From Rossellomorea aquimaris (GTDB lineage: Bacteria > Bacillota > Bacilli > Bacillales > Fictibacillaceae): 64,000 nt of DNA. Positions 15,341 to 24,057 of this stretch are shown here, piece after piece. Position numbers and translations under genes: made by a program. The notes under the pieces were generated by a model. That model did no database searches and was not told where the DNA came from. It saw only the letters and a list, made by a program, of their open reading frames with translations. Where the stretch lies: the NCBI GenBank assembly GCA_020524245.1, contig JAIVLN010000006.1, forward strand, positions 161,065 to 225,064, given 5' to 3'. Each line of letters starts with the position of its first letter. Within the stretch, counting starts at the first letter, position 1.

Positions 15341-15442
15341 GAAGGGCTGATTATACATATCGACGTTTGAGCCCCTATGGAGAAAAGGTATTGCTATATT
15401 AGTCCTACTAATTGTAGCGGAATGAAAATGGAGGGGATGTTC

Positions 15443-17086
15443 GTGCGAGTATCTGAATTATTGGTAAAATGTCTTGAAAACGAGGGTGTCGAGTACATTT
15501 TTGGTGTACCTGGCGAAGAGAACATCGATTTTCTTGATGCTTTGAAAGAATCGGATATCAAGTTCATCACGACAAGGCATGAGACAGGTGCAGCTTTTAT
15601 GGCTGGTCAATATGGAAAGCTGACAGGGAAACCAGGTGTCTGCCTCGCCACGTTAGGACCTGGAGCGACAAATCTGGTCACAGGTGTCGCTGATGCCAAC
15701 ATGGACCAGGCTCCACTCATCGCCATAACAGGACAAGCAGGTCTTGAGCGGCAACATAAACAATCGCATCAATATTATGATCTTATTTCATTGTTCAAGC
15801 CGGTAACAAAATGGAATACATCGATTCGGGATAAGGACATTGTGCCGGAAGTGGTCCGCAAAGCGTTTCAACTGTCTACGAGTGAAAAGCCTGGAGCGGT
15901 GCATATCGAATTGCCTGAAGATATTGCAGCCCTTGAAGTTGAAGGAAAGCCGTTGGAAGCGATGCCGAATGAACGGTTGTCCCGAGCAGTCGATCCATCT
16001 TTGGAAGAAGCGGCTGAACTGATCAATGAGGCCAAGCAACCGTTGGTGTTGGTCGGTAACGGTGTAACGCGCATGCATGCTTCTGAAGCGTTGCAGAACT
16101 TCGTAGAGAAAATCAATGCACCTATTACAAGTACCTTTATGGGAAAAGGAGCGATCAGCTGGGAGCATCCGCTCAATCTGCAAACAACAGGACTGCAGGA
16201 TAAAGATCATATCGCGTGTGGAATCGATAAAGCGGATTTGATCATCACGATCGGATATGACTATGTGGAATATCCGCCATCTGCTTGGAATCCGAATGGG
16301 GATAAGCCAATCATCCATATCGATACCCAAATGACAGAAGTGGATGCCCATTATCCGATGAAAGCAAGCCTTGTCGGGGATATTGGCGTCAACCTCACCT
16401 TATTGACGGAAAAAGTGGAGCAGCGAGAGAAGTTGGATCCAGATTATGAGGAATTGCGGGCGGAACTTCTAGAGGACTTGCATAGCGACAAGGATGACAT
16501 GTCTTATCCGATGAAGCCCCAAAAGGTCGTTGCAGACTTGAGGGAAGTGCTGGATGATGACGATATTCTGTTGTCAGATGTCGGTGCACATAAGATGTGG
16601 CTTGCCCGTTACTTTCATTGTGTAAAACCGAATACGTGCCTCATTTCGAATGGGTTCGCGTCTATGGGAATTGCGTTGCCAGGAGCGATTGGTGCGAAGC
16701 TTGCCATGCCGGATCGGAAGGTTGTCGCTGTAGCCGGTGACGGAGGCTTTATGATGACGGTTCAAGAGCTTGAGACGATGGTACGATTGAACCTACCGAT
16801 CGTCGTAGTTGTCTGGACCGATAACCGATACGGCTTGATTGAATGGAAGCAGATGAACGAATTTGACAGAAGCTCCAATATTACGTTTGAAAACCCGGAT
16901 CTTGTCCAATTGGCAAAAGCCTTTGGGGCAGAAGGTTTGAAAGTGTTAAGAGCAGAAGAATTCAAACCGATCATGGAGGAAGCCCTGAAGATGGAGAAAC
17001 CGGTCATTGTGGATTGTCCGATAGATTATAAAGAGAACATCCGGATGACCGAACGACTCGGTAATATCATTTGCGGTAACGGATGA
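15443..17086 (+). CDS. alsS: catabolic acetolactate synthase (AlsS type)
   Basis: 547 residues from GTG 15443, with GGAGGGG six bases upstream; the longer in-frame ATG start has no ribosome site. Thiamine-diphosphate enzyme: N-terminal FGVPGEENIDF with the activating Glu, the RHETGAAFMA loop, and a C-terminal cofactor motif running from GDGGF to TDN about 30 residues later. The WTDNRYGLIEWKQ stretch is typical of the AlsS branch. It condenses two pyruvates to acetolactate. No alsD, ilvN or ilvC is adjacent, so acetoin formation would need a decarboxylase encoded elsewhere. Confidence 0.85.
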   Translation: MRVSELLVKCLENEGVEYIFGVPGEENIDFLDALKESDIKFITTRHETGAAFMAGQYGKLTGKPGVCLATLGPGATNLVTGVADANMDQAPLIAITGQAGLERQHKQSHQYYDLISLFKPVTKWNTSIRDKDIVPEVVRKAFQLSTSEKPGAVHIELPEDIAALEVEGKPLEAMPNERLSRAVDPSLEEAAELINEAKQPLVLVGNGVTRMHASEALQNFVEKINAPITSTFMGKGAISWEHPLNLQTTGLQDKDHIACGIDKADLIITIGYDYVEYPPSAWNPNGDKPIIHIDTQMTEVDAHYPMKASLVGDIGVNLTLLTEKVEQREKLDPDYEELRAELLEDLHSDKDDMSYPMKPQKVVADLREVLDDDDILLSDVGAHKMWLARYFHCVKPNTCLISNGFASMGIALPGAIGAKLAMPDRKVVAVAGDGGFMMTVQELETMVRLNLPIVVVVWTDNRYGLIEWKQMNEFDRSSNITFENPDLVQLAKAFGAEGLKVLRAEEFKPIMEEALKMEKPVIVDCPIDYKENIRMTERLGNIICGNG

Positions 17087-17130
17087 TATTAGACGGACGA
17101 CAATAGTAGGAGAATTCCGAATAAATATGG

Positions 17131-17169
17131 AAAGGGGTGTCTCGCTCAATTGGAGGGATGCCTCTTTTT
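17131..17169 (+). terminator. intrinsic terminator after alsS
   Basis: AAGGGGTGTCT pairs (with wobbles) with GGATGCCTCTT, followed by TTTTT. Confidence 0.6.
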
Positions 17170-17206
17170 CTTTGTTTTGTTTTGGTGAGCTCACTGATGG
17201 GGAAAT

Positions 17207-17404
17207 TGGGCTATAATTTCTGGATTTGGGCTATAAATCCTGATTTTGGGCTATATTTTCTGAAACTGAGCTATAATTTCTAAAACTGAGCTATAATTTC
17301 TCATTTTGGTCTATAAATTCTGAATCTGGTCTATAATTTCTGATTTTGGATTATAATTCTGGATTTTGGTTCTATAAATCCTGATTTTGGTTTATAATTT
17401 CTCG
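17207..17404. repeat. 10-unit tandem array of an imperfect 20-bp repeat
   Basis: Units begin at 17211, 17231, 17251, 17271, 17291, 17311, 17331, 17351, 17372 and 17392. The consensus is close to CTATAATTTCTGATTTTGGG, with exactly 20-bp spacing except for one 21-bp unit. T-tracts recur about every 10 bp, so the DNA may be curved. There are no spacers, so it is not CRISPR. A second array with the reverse-complement unit lies at 39741-39940. Confidence 0.9.
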
Positions 17405-17638
17405 CCTTACATGGAAAACACGGGTTTTTTACAGTGAAAAAATGAAATTGCTATCAATAACTCCCAATCATGATGGCAAAAAAGCAAAATCGAAGCGATA
17501 TTTACCTCAATATTGTCGGATTGTCATGAAACAAGAGCTGGAAATCATACACTAGTACAGCAAGTCCTGAACATATGGTACACTGAAACTCGGTAACAGT
17601 ATGGTACCTGGCACCAATTATGTAAAGGAGCACAGCGT
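17405..17638. other. intergenic, no gene seen
   Basis: No supported ORF. It holds one GGTACCTGGCACC motif (17603-17615) shared with other intergenic sites in the window, just before the VanZ-like gene. Confidence 0.5.
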
Positions 17639-18121
17639 ATGGAAATACAGAATGCACCACAACATCGCAACAGTATACGCTTAAAGTGGAAGTGGATTGG
17701 TAGCATCCTTTTCCTTGCTTATTTTGCTGTGCTTATTTATTTTACTTTGTTCACTTTCAATTATTATGTTTATGGCAAGTCGTTCAACCTTGTGTTGTTT
17801 GACAGCATCCGGCTGATGTGGAGAAGCGGAGATTACTGGTTGATCTTCAAAAATGTCATCGGAAACATCCTGTTATTCATGCCACTCGGCTTTTTGTTAC
17901 CGCTCATATCAAGGAAGTTCGCCCCTTTCAGAAGGATGTTCTTCATTTCGTTCGGTATGAGTACGTTGATCGAATTGTTACAATTCAACTATGCGAACCG
18001 GATTTTCGACATTGATGACATTCTATTAAATGGATTAGGGGGGCTGGTTGGATTAATCATCTTTAAGATCCTCGCCTTCTTTTACCGAATGTACGAGCGA
18101 AACTTCAAATATAAATCGTGA
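17639..18121 (+). CDS. VanZ-like family membrane protein
   Basis: 160 residues, ATG with AAGGAG nine bases upstream. Four membrane helices. The VanZ-like core is visible: FKNVIGNILLFMPLGFLLPL (residues about 77-96), ELLQFNYANRIFDIDDILLN (about 118-137), then GGLVGLIIFKIL. Named for VanZ, which gives low-level teicoplanin resistance; most chromosomal members have no tested function. A terminator follows and the next gene is convergent. Confidence 0.85.
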   Translation: MEIQNAPQHRNSIRLKWKWIGSILFLAYFAVLIYFTLFTFNYYVYGKSFNLVLFDSIRLMWRSGDYWLIFKNVIGNILLFMPLGFLLPLISRKFAPFRRMFFISFGMSTLIELLQFNYANRIFDIDDILLNGLGGLVGLIIFKILAFFYRMYERNFKYKS

Positions 18122-18126
18122 TCATC

Positions 18127-18162
18127 AAAAAAGACGGGATCCGCTTGGGATTCCGTCTTTTA
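18127..18162. terminator. bidirectional terminator
   Basis: AAAAGACGGGATCC/GGATTCCGTCTTTT-type stem with flanking A and T runs between convergent genes. Confidence 0.75.
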
Positions 18163-18173
18163 CAAATCTATAA

Positions 18174-18614
18174 TTACTTACCGAGTACGCGATTCACACG
18201 TTTGGTCAACATCTTCATTCCGTCCCCGCCAGCTTGGAAGTGTCGAAGCTTTCCTTCAGCATCAAATACATAGTAAGCCGGTACATATTGATTCTCATAC
18301 GCATCCGTTAACTTATGCTTGTTGTCGACGAAAATCGGTTGAGAGATACCGTGTTCTGCAGCCACTTCTTTCACTTGATCAACATCCAAGTCTTTCTCAG
18401 AACGTGGCATGTGTACAGCAATGACATTCAATTCGTCTTTATAATCATCACGGAATTGGTTGATGTTCGGCATAGCATCTTTACATAACTGGCAACTGAC
18501 AGACCAGAAGTGTACGAGTGTCGGCTTGTCTCCGACCAAATCACTTTTTGAAACTTCACCGTTCAACCATTCTGTTGCACCTTCAAATTCAGGCATTTCT
18601 GTACGTAATCTCAT
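18174..18614 (-). CDS. ykuV: thiol-disulfide oxidoreductase YkuV
   Basis: 146 residues from ATG 18614, chosen because MRLRTEMPEF lines up with the remembered YkuV start; a TTG at 18620 has the better-spaced AAGGAG. Thioredoxin-like fold: LVHFWSVSCQLCKDAMPNIN carries the active-site C-x-x-C (Cys-Gln-Leu-Cys), then NVIAVHMPRSEKDLD, cis-Pro segment YVPAYYVFD, and a C-terminal FQAGGDGMKML motif. No signal peptide, so it is a cytoplasmic redox protein. It stands alone. Confidence 0.9.
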   Translation of the reverse strand: MRLRTEMPEFEGATEWLNGEVSKSDLVGDKPTLVHFWSVSCQLCKDAMPNINQFRDDYKDELNVIAVHMPRSEKDLDVDQVKEVAAEHGISQPIFVDNKHKLTDAYENQYVPAYYVFDAEGKLRHFQAGGDGMKMLTKRVNRVLGK

Positions 18615-18742
18615 GTTCAAGATCGACTCCTTTATCAACTGAATTATTTAAAATAATTATTATCTAATGATGATTTTAAAAGTTATAAGACCCTACGTCA
18701 ATTATTCTGTCTCGAATATAGTATACCTTTGGCTTAGAAACG

Positions 18743-19504
18743 TTAAACGTTCAAAGGAGGTTTTGGAATGGGAGAAAAATGTGCCTCCAACCAATGGACC
18801 GCTTCCTCAACCATGGTTAACGTAGTGGTGTGTTGGACACCTTCATAACGTGAGAAATTGATTTTGTTTTGATCGTTATAGTAGGGAAGAGCAGTTTTGT
18901 AAAAATGATGCTGTATGTCAGAAGGAATAACGTAATCCTTCGACCCGTTCATCATCAGAAGAGGTCGATTATTCAATCTTTCTAACGAGTTCGCAGGATT
19001 TAGTGATCGAATCTCTTCTAAAAAAGTTGATGGTTCAAAACCGACACTTTGAAAATACTCCTCGCATGCAATCCAATCAAAAGCCCCGTTCATATTAATG
19101 AATCCCTTTATCTTGGAGTCTCTCACAAAAGCTCCTGAGGTCATCATTCCTCCCATTGAACTACCGAATAAAACAAGATCCTCACAGTAGGTCTCATATA
19201 AATGATTAGTAAGAACCTTGATATCCTCCAGACTTCGAATGATCGTTTCCCAGAAAAAGCGTTCTTGGATCTCTTTTTTAAAAGGATGCTCCAAACCATT
19301 CCTTGAATCATGATAAAGGATTTCAGGTGTGATGACGCTATATCCCCATCGAGCTAGAGTAGAGGCTAAGAATCGGATGTTATGAACACTGGAACCCCAG
19401 CCGTGATAGAGTATAATCATAACAGGCTTTTGATCTTGTCTATTTTTGAGCTCGTAGTGAACGTAAGGAATTTCTTCGGCTTTTTCACGTCTAACAGATA
19501 ACAT
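18743..19504 (-). CDS. alpha/beta hydrolase (YitV-like esterase)
   Basis: 253 residues, ATG at 19504 after a GAGAGGA site. Alpha/beta hydrolase features: an oxyanion-hole strand IILYHGWGSS (residues about 30-39), nucleophile elbow LFGSSMGGM with Ser in G-x-S-x-G, Asp region MNGSKDYVIP, and a C-terminal His in EGVQHTTTLTM. The size and HGWGSS box resemble B. subtilis YitV. Substrate unknown. It lies 15 bp downstream of the MFS gene on the same strand, likely co-transcribed. Confidence 0.82.
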   Translation of the reverse strand: MLSVRREKAEEIPYVHYELKNRQDQKPVMIILYHGWGSSVHNIRFLASTLARWGYSVITPEILYHDSRNGLEHPFKKEIQERFFWETIIRSLEDIKVLTNHLYETYCEDLVLFGSSMGGMMTSGAFVRDSKIKGFINMNGAFDWIACEEYFQSVGFEPSTFLEEIRSLNPANSLERLNNRPLLMMNGSKDYVIPSDIQHHFYKTALPYYNDQNKINFSRYEGVQHTTTLTMVEEAVHWLEAHFSPIPKPPLNV

Positions 19505-19519
19505 TTTCTTTCCTCTCCT

Positions 19520-20686
19520 TTATCCCGTCACTGTTTCATGGCGTTTCCTTGGGTTGAAGAATGAAACGGTGATGAACAGGACAAGCATCATTCCACCGAT
19601 TGTAAAAAATATGCTTCCTTCTTCAAGCACTTGAATAGCTGCTCCTCCAATCAGCGGTCCGAATATACTCCCGAGGCTGAAACAGATGCCCGCCAGGATA
19701 TTACCTGCCGGAAGCAACTCTTTCGGAAGAAGATCCGCCATGAATGTAATCCCCATTGAAAAGAGAGAGCCCAAAAAGAGTCCAGCGATCAGGAACATGA
19801 CCGTCAAATAGATGAGTGAGGAATTCAGTGTCATCAGAATGAAACTGACTCCTCCAATCAAGAGTGAAGTGACGAGTATCGGTTTCCTCCCCAGACGATC
19901 ACTCAATAACCCTAATGGTACTTGAAAAATGAGAGCACCAACGGCGAAAGCCGGAAGCAGAATGGAGACCGCATCGATGCCTAATCCTTGACGGACCGCA
20001 TAGACCGGAAAATTACTGTGAACCGTCGTTTCAATGAATCCGTAACCAAACGTCCCGAGCAAACCAGGCCATGACATCCGGAAAACCTTTCCGTAACGTT
20101 GCCAGGTTCCTTGAAGGTCAGCAGTCGTAATGTTTTCTGGATATGCATTATCAATTCGAATGAGTAAGAATAATGCAATCACACACAATATCGTGGCCAC
20201 CACGAATGGTAAAGCAGGGTGGATGTCAATCAATTTGGTCATCACAGGCCCAACTCCGAATCCTAGTCCGAAGGATACCCCATAAATGGAGATGTTACGT
20301 CCACGGTTTCCTTTTACACTCATGGATGTGAGCCAAACTTGAGTGGCGAAATGAAAGATATGATCCCCGATTCCGATAATCAATCGGAGGATGAACCAGA
20401 ACCAGATCGCTTGCCATACTGGGAAAATGAGCAAAGAGACCCCGGTTAAGGCAATGCCGGTTACGATCAAACGTTTGTACCCGTATTTATGTAATGGTTT
20501 TTCAATAAAAGGAGAGATGACTAATATCCCGATATAAAAAGCAGAAGCACTGAGTCCATTGATGCTCGAAGACACGCCGGCCTGCTCAAGTAAGATCGCC
20601 AAGAGCGGCAGGAGCATTCCTTGTGCAAACCCTGATACGAAAACGACGGCAATCAGGACGTTGAAACGGTATCGGACGGAGCGCAT
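19520..20686 (-). CDS. MFS transporter
   Basis: 388 residues with 12 predicted helices. The major facilitator loop motif appears after helix 2 in diverged form (EKPLHKYGYKRLIVTG) and after helix 8 as GLLSDRLGRKPILVTS. Single domain with no extra modules; probably an exporter of drug-like or sugar compounds, substrate unknown. It is upstream of the YitV-like hydrolase and divergent from the OsmC gene. Confidence 0.9.
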   Translation of the reverse strand: MRSVRYRFNVLIAVVFVSGFAQGMLLPLLAILLEQAGVSSSINGLSASAFYIGILVISPFIEKPLHKYGYKRLIVTGIALTGVSLLIFPVWQAIWFWFILRLIIGIGDHIFHFATQVWLTSMSVKGNRGRNISIYGVSFGLGFGVGPVMTKLIDIHPALPFVVATILCVIALFLLIRIDNAYPENITTADLQGTWQRYGKVFRMSWPGLLGTFGYGFIETTVHSNFPVYAVRQGLGIDAVSILLPAFAVGALIFQVPLGLLSDRLGRKPILVTSLLIGGVSFILMTLNSSLIYLTVMFLIAGLFLGSLFSMGITFMADLLPKELLPAGNILAGICFSLGSIFGPLIGGAAIQVLEEGSIFFTIGGMMLVLFITVSFFNPRKRHETVTG

Positions 20687-20822
20687 AACTTGTACTTCCT
20701 TTCATAAGTTGATACATTTTACTATATCTGATTACGCAATACTATCTATTGTGATCTACGTCGAAAATCTTCATCCATTATAACAGAGACAATCATATGA
20801 TCTCTTCCGAGGAGTGTTAGAT

Positions 20823-21209
20823 TTGGAATTTAAAATGACCGAGGGAGGCTTCACGACAGATTTTGAATACGGAAGCCTCAATATTTCAGGGAATGAACAA
20901 TATGGATTCAGACCGTATCAACTGTTAGTCTCATCAGTCGCAGTCTGTAGCGGAGGCGTGTTAAGAAAGGTACTCGAAAAGATGCGCTATCCATTTGAAG
21001 ATATAACGGTAAAAGCTGAAATTGAGCGGAATGAAGAAGAAGCGAATCGCGTCGAGAAAATCGAGCTCACTTTCCACATCCAAACCGAGAAGTGGGACGA
21101 AGCAAAGATTGAAAAGGCGATGCATCTGACTCGTAAAAATTGCTCGATGGTTCAATCCGTCCAAAACAGCATAGAAGTAGTGGAAAGAGCGGAATGGGTC
21201 AAACTTTAA
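20823..21209 (+). CDS. OsmC/Ohr family protein
   Basis: About 128 residues from TTG 20823, which has GAGGAG eight bases upstream. The OsmC fold shows YGFRPYQLLVSSVAVCSGGVLRKVLE, with the first redox Cys at the start of the long helix, and LTRKNCSMVQSV with the second. Members reduce organic hydroperoxides with lipoyl or thiol donors; this sequence is nearer the YhfA-type OsmC branch than Ohr. Its end overlaps the start of the YitT-like gene by 16 bp. Confidence 0.82.
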   Translation: MEFKMTEGGFTTDFEYGSLNISGNEQYGFRPYQLLVSSVAVCSGGVLRKVLEKMRYPFEDITVKAEIERNEEEANRVEKIELTFHIQTEKWDEAKIEKAMHLTRKNCSMVQSVQNSIEVVERAEWVKL

Positions 21210-21805
21210 AAACGTTTTCTGCATTGGCTATTGGCGCACTCATTCAAGGTCTCGGCATGGGGCTGTTTCTATTTCCACATCATATTCCGTCAGGTGGTGC
21301 TGCGGGAGTCGCAGTCATTAACGAGTATTTCTGGAACATTCCACACGGTTGGTCGCTGTGGCTCGTTAACGTTCCATTATTATTTGCGGCTGTAAAATTT
21401 CTGGGTACCGGTTCCGCGGTCAAGACGATTTTTGCAGTAACGGTTACATCACTCACTGTCGATCTGATCGGTCTAGTGTTACCAGCTCCGATCTCGATTC
21501 CGTGGGTGGATCTGGTTTTTGGGGCGTGTCTATTCGGGATTGGCGTCGGCATTCTGTTCCGTAATGGCGCTTCATCAGGCGGTATGGCGATTCTTGCCCA
21601 AATGTTCGCGAAGTGGTTTTCACAGCCACCAGGCCGAATGATGTTCTGGATTAACGGAGTGATTTTCGTAGTCACAGCTTTCGTGGTCGGATGGTGGATC
21701 TTCCTGTTTGCGATCGTGACGCAGTGGCTTGGAACAAAAGTGTTGGATCTCGTTTATAACGGACAGCTTACAATCGTGAAACTTCGCAAGGCACTCCAAA
21801 TGTAA
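21194..21805 (+). CDS. YitT/YczE-type membrane protein
   Basis: 203 residues from ATG 21194 inside the osmC 3' end; the longer ORF start at 21140 reads through the osmC frame overlap and is rejected. Five or six helices with IPSGGAAGVAVINEYFWNIPHGWSLWLVN near the N-terminus and FRNGASSGGMAILAQM in the middle, resembling the duplicated motif of YitT-family proteins. The soluble DUF2179 domain of full-length YitT is missing. Transport function unknown. Confidence 0.75.
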   Translation: MGQTLKTFSALAIGALIQGLGMGLFLFPHHIPSGGAAGVAVINEYFWNIPHGWSLWLVNVPLLFAAVKFLGTGSAVKTIFAVTVTSLTVDLIGLVLPAPISIPWVDLVFGACLFGIGVGILFRNGASSGGMAILAQMFAKWFSQPPGRMMFWINGVIFVVTAFVVGWWIFLFAIVTQWLGTKVLDLVYNGQLTIVKLRKALQM

Positions 21806-21820
21806 CTGGAGTGCTTTCTT
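21790..21820 (+). terminator. intrinsic terminator
   Basis: GCACTCCA/TGGAGTGC stem overlapping the YitT-like stop, then TTTCTTT. Confidence 0.65.
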
Positions 21821-21858
21821 TGATAAAAGATAAAGCAACGTGAAAGGAGGTAGGTAGC

Positions 21859-23205
21859 ATGGCACAGCAAATGGATTTTACAAGAGGATCGGTCCCGAAG
21901 CAGATGATTGTTTTTTCCGTTCCGATCTTCCTGACGAATATCTTGCAAACCTCTTTTCAGTTCATTGATAGCGTCTGGGTCGGGAATTTACTAGGCTCGG
22001 CTTCGCTTGGGGCGATTTCCATCTCGGCAACGCTCATTTTTACGATATTGTCGTTCATTATCGGTGTGAACAGTGCCTCACTTACCGTCCTTTCACAGAA
22101 AAAAGGGGCTGACGATGATCAAGGATTGAAAGAATCTTTGAACGCGTTCGTCTTTGTTCTTGGTATACTGGCTGTCAGTCTAGGACTCGTCGGTTTCGTG
22201 TCAGCCGGCTGGCTTCTGGAACTACTCGGAACACCGGATGATATCTATCCGTTAGCGAAGTCGTATTTGCAAGTTAATTTCCTCGGAATCTTGTTCTTGT
22301 TCGGTTATAACTTCATCGGTACGGTGTTAAGGGCACTGGGCGACAGTAAAACGCCGATTCGATTCGTATTCATTGCGGTCGTCTTGAACACAATTCTCGA
22401 TCCGATATTCATCAGCGTGTTCGATATGGGAATTGTAGGAGCAGCTTATGCGACAATCGTGTCACAAGGATTCGCTTTTGTGTACGGCATTTTCTACTCG
22501 GTTTGGAAAGCAGGGGTACCTTTCGTCGTACCGTATGCACCGCCCCGTTTTTATTTCGTCACCTTGTTCAAACTCGGTTTTCCAGCTGGATTGCAAATGA
22601 TGGCGATTTCCGGTGGTATAGCAGCGATCATGGGCATCGTCGCTCATTTCGGTACCGATGTGGTCGCCGGGTTCGGAGCTGCACAGCGGATTGACAGCAT
22701 CATCATGCTTCCTGCTTTTACATTAGGATCGGCTGTGAATAGTATGGCTGGGCAGAACATCGGAATTCGTTCATGGGACCGGGTTGATGCCATATCACGG
22801 AACGGAATTTATTTGATTCTGGGTGTTTCCTTTACGATTAGTACTATTGCTTATTTCAGTGCAGAAAGCTTGATTCGGCTGTTTGTTCAGGATCAAGAGA
22901 CCATTGAATTTGGTGCGACTTATTTGAAAAGTGTCGCGTTCTTCTATCCGTTTCTCGGAATCAATTTCGTCTTGAATGGTATTGTTAGGGCGGCAGGGGC
23001 GATGGTTCAAGTACTTATCTTGAATCTCATTTCCTTCTGGGTACTTCGAGTACCGTTGACCTATTTCTTCTCCCAATGGTTAGGTGAAGAAGGGATCGCC
23101 TACGGAATCGGGACTAGCTTCATTATCAGCAGTATCATCGCGTATGGCTATTATAAGTTCGGCAATTGGCGTGAGATTGAAATTTTTAAAGAGGAAACGG
23201 TCTAA
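21859..23205 (+). CDS. MATE family efflux transporter
   Basis: 448 residues, ATG with AAAGGAGGTAGG upstream. Twelve helices in two homologous halves. The N-terminal half has PKQMIVFSVPIFLTNILQT and WVGNLLGSASLGAISIS. The second half has FKLGFPAGLQMM and VVAGFGAAQRIDSIIMLPAF. This is the MATE/DinF-type multidrug Na+ or H+ antiporter organisation. Substrate unknown. The following terminator overlaps the ribosome site of the next gene. Confidence 0.92.
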   Translation: MAQQMDFTRGSVPKQMIVFSVPIFLTNILQTSFQFIDSVWVGNLLGSASLGAISISATLIFTILSFIIGVNSASLTVLSQKKGADDDQGLKESLNAFVFVLGILAVSLGLVGFVSAGWLLELLGTPDDIYPLAKSYLQVNFLGILFLFGYNFIGTVLRALGDSKTPIRFVFIAVVLNTILDPIFISVFDMGIVGAAYATIVSQGFAFVYGIFYSVWKAGVPFVVPYAPPRFYFVTLFKLGFPAGLQMMAISGGIAAIMGIVAHFGTDVVAGFGAAQRIDSIIMLPAFTLGSAVNSMAGQNIGIRSWDRVDAISRNGIYLILGVSFTISTIAYFSAESLIRLFVQDQETIEFGATYLKSVAFFYPFLGINFVLNGIVRAAGAMVQVLILNLISFWVLRVPLTYFFSQWLGEEGIAYGIGTSFIISSIIAYGYYKFGNWREIEIFKEETV

Positions 23206-23229
23206 CACACATAATTGAAACGGAGATGT

Positions 23230-23271
23230 ACACCCTTTCTGTTAGGAAGACGAGCAGAAAGGTGTTTTTTT
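23230..23271 (+). terminator. intrinsic terminator overlapping the next gene's ribosome site
   Basis: CACC-CTTTCTG pairs with CAGAAAGGTG (one bulged C), then T7. The ATG of the AbiGi-like gene follows at once, and AAGGTG in the 3' arm is its only ribosome site. Confidence 0.75.
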
Positions 23272-23874
23272 ATGCAGCGGTATTATTCGAGGATTTACTG
23301 GCATTTTACCGGTTCTCCGAAAGGCGCGACACCAGGTGTATTGAGCCCAGATGAATTATTGAAAAAGAGTAAGCCAAAGTCAGATAAGGAATCAGTAGAG
23401 ATTCTTTTAGCGATATTAGATTCGAAAGTGCTGGAAGCTACGAGTGAAGAAGAGGTCGGAGATTACAGGACGAATGCGTTTTGCAGCACAACGGACATTC
23501 CGTTCAAGGATCTTGTTGAGCATGCTGTTTATTATGGAAAAGCTGCAATCGGTTTTAAGGCGGAAGCGATCCATGAAATCTTTTTACCGATCTGCTATGT
23601 CTCTGATAGGCACTCACTGAAAAAGGAGTTGCTGATGGAGAAGCACCCTTTGTTGGATTACATCAAGCTGACCGACTTTCATCCTGAGGAAGGTCACACC
23701 TTTTATCGGGAAAGAGAGTGGCGTAAGGTTGGTGACTTTCATTTTAAAAAGGAAGATGTAGCTGCCATTGTCGTGCCAGATAATTCCGTGAAACAAGTCC
23801 ACAATTTCTTGGCGGACCATCGTTATCCCAACGACATTTCCGTCCTATCTTGGCGTTTGATTGAAGAGGCATAA
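23272..23874 (+). CDS. AbiGi-like (putative abortive-infection antitoxin family) protein
   Basis: 200 residues from ATG 23272. The N-terminus MQRYYSRIYWHFTGSP, the middle AFCSTTDIPFKDLVEHAVYY with GKAAIGFKAEAI, and the end TFYREREWRKVGDFHFKKED with VAAIVVP resemble the AbiGi/DUF2743-type family (HFT box, C-F/S-TDIP, Y-G-x-x-x-IGFK, E-R-E-W-R). Some members pair with AbiGii phage-defence toxins; none is next door, so this would be an orphan. The start codon directly abuts the upstream terminator U-tract. Family call is by eye and moderate. Confidence 0.6.
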   Translation: MQRYYSRIYWHFTGSPKGATPGVLSPDELLKKSKPKSDKESVEILLAILDSKVLEATSEEEVGDYRTNAFCSTTDIPFKDLVEHAVYYGKAAIGFKAEAIHEIFLPICYVSDRHSLKKELLMEKHPLLDYIKLTDFHPEEGHTFYREREWRKVGDFHFKKEDVAAIVVPDNSVKQVHNFLADHRYPNDISVLSWRLIEEA

Positions 23875-23909
23875 CGCTATGAACCAGCATCGACAAAGTT
23901 TTTATTTTA

Positions 23910-23983
23910 TCAATCAAACATTTGTTTAAATGACTCTAGAGTGCGCTGTCATAGGAAATGGAATTTCAATCAATCGTTTGTTT
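23910..23983. promoter_or_regulatory. two direct repeats of an operator-like site upstream of yfkD
   Basis: TCAATCAAACATTTGTTT (23910-23927) and TCAATCAATCGTTTGTTT (23966-23983) share 16 of 18 bases, 56 bp apart. The AAAC/GTTT-like symmetry suggests TetR-type sites. The second overlaps a TTGACA -35 element. Confidence 0.5.
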
Positions 23984-24012
23984 GACATTTTGAAAAATTT
24001 GGCATGTAGATT
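23982..24012 (+). promoter_or_regulatory. promoter of yfkD-like gene
   Basis: TTGACA at 23982 and TGTAGA/TAGATT about 17-19 nt downstream. Confidence 0.5.
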
Positions 24013-24057
24013 TTATCTCTTCTAGAAAAAAATAAAGATATGAAAGGAGCATGTCCG

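Noticed and set aside
17207..17404. CRISPR array
   Set aside because: Units are contiguous with no unique spacers, the repeats are imperfect and 20 bp long, and no cas genes are in the window; the same holds for 39741-39940.
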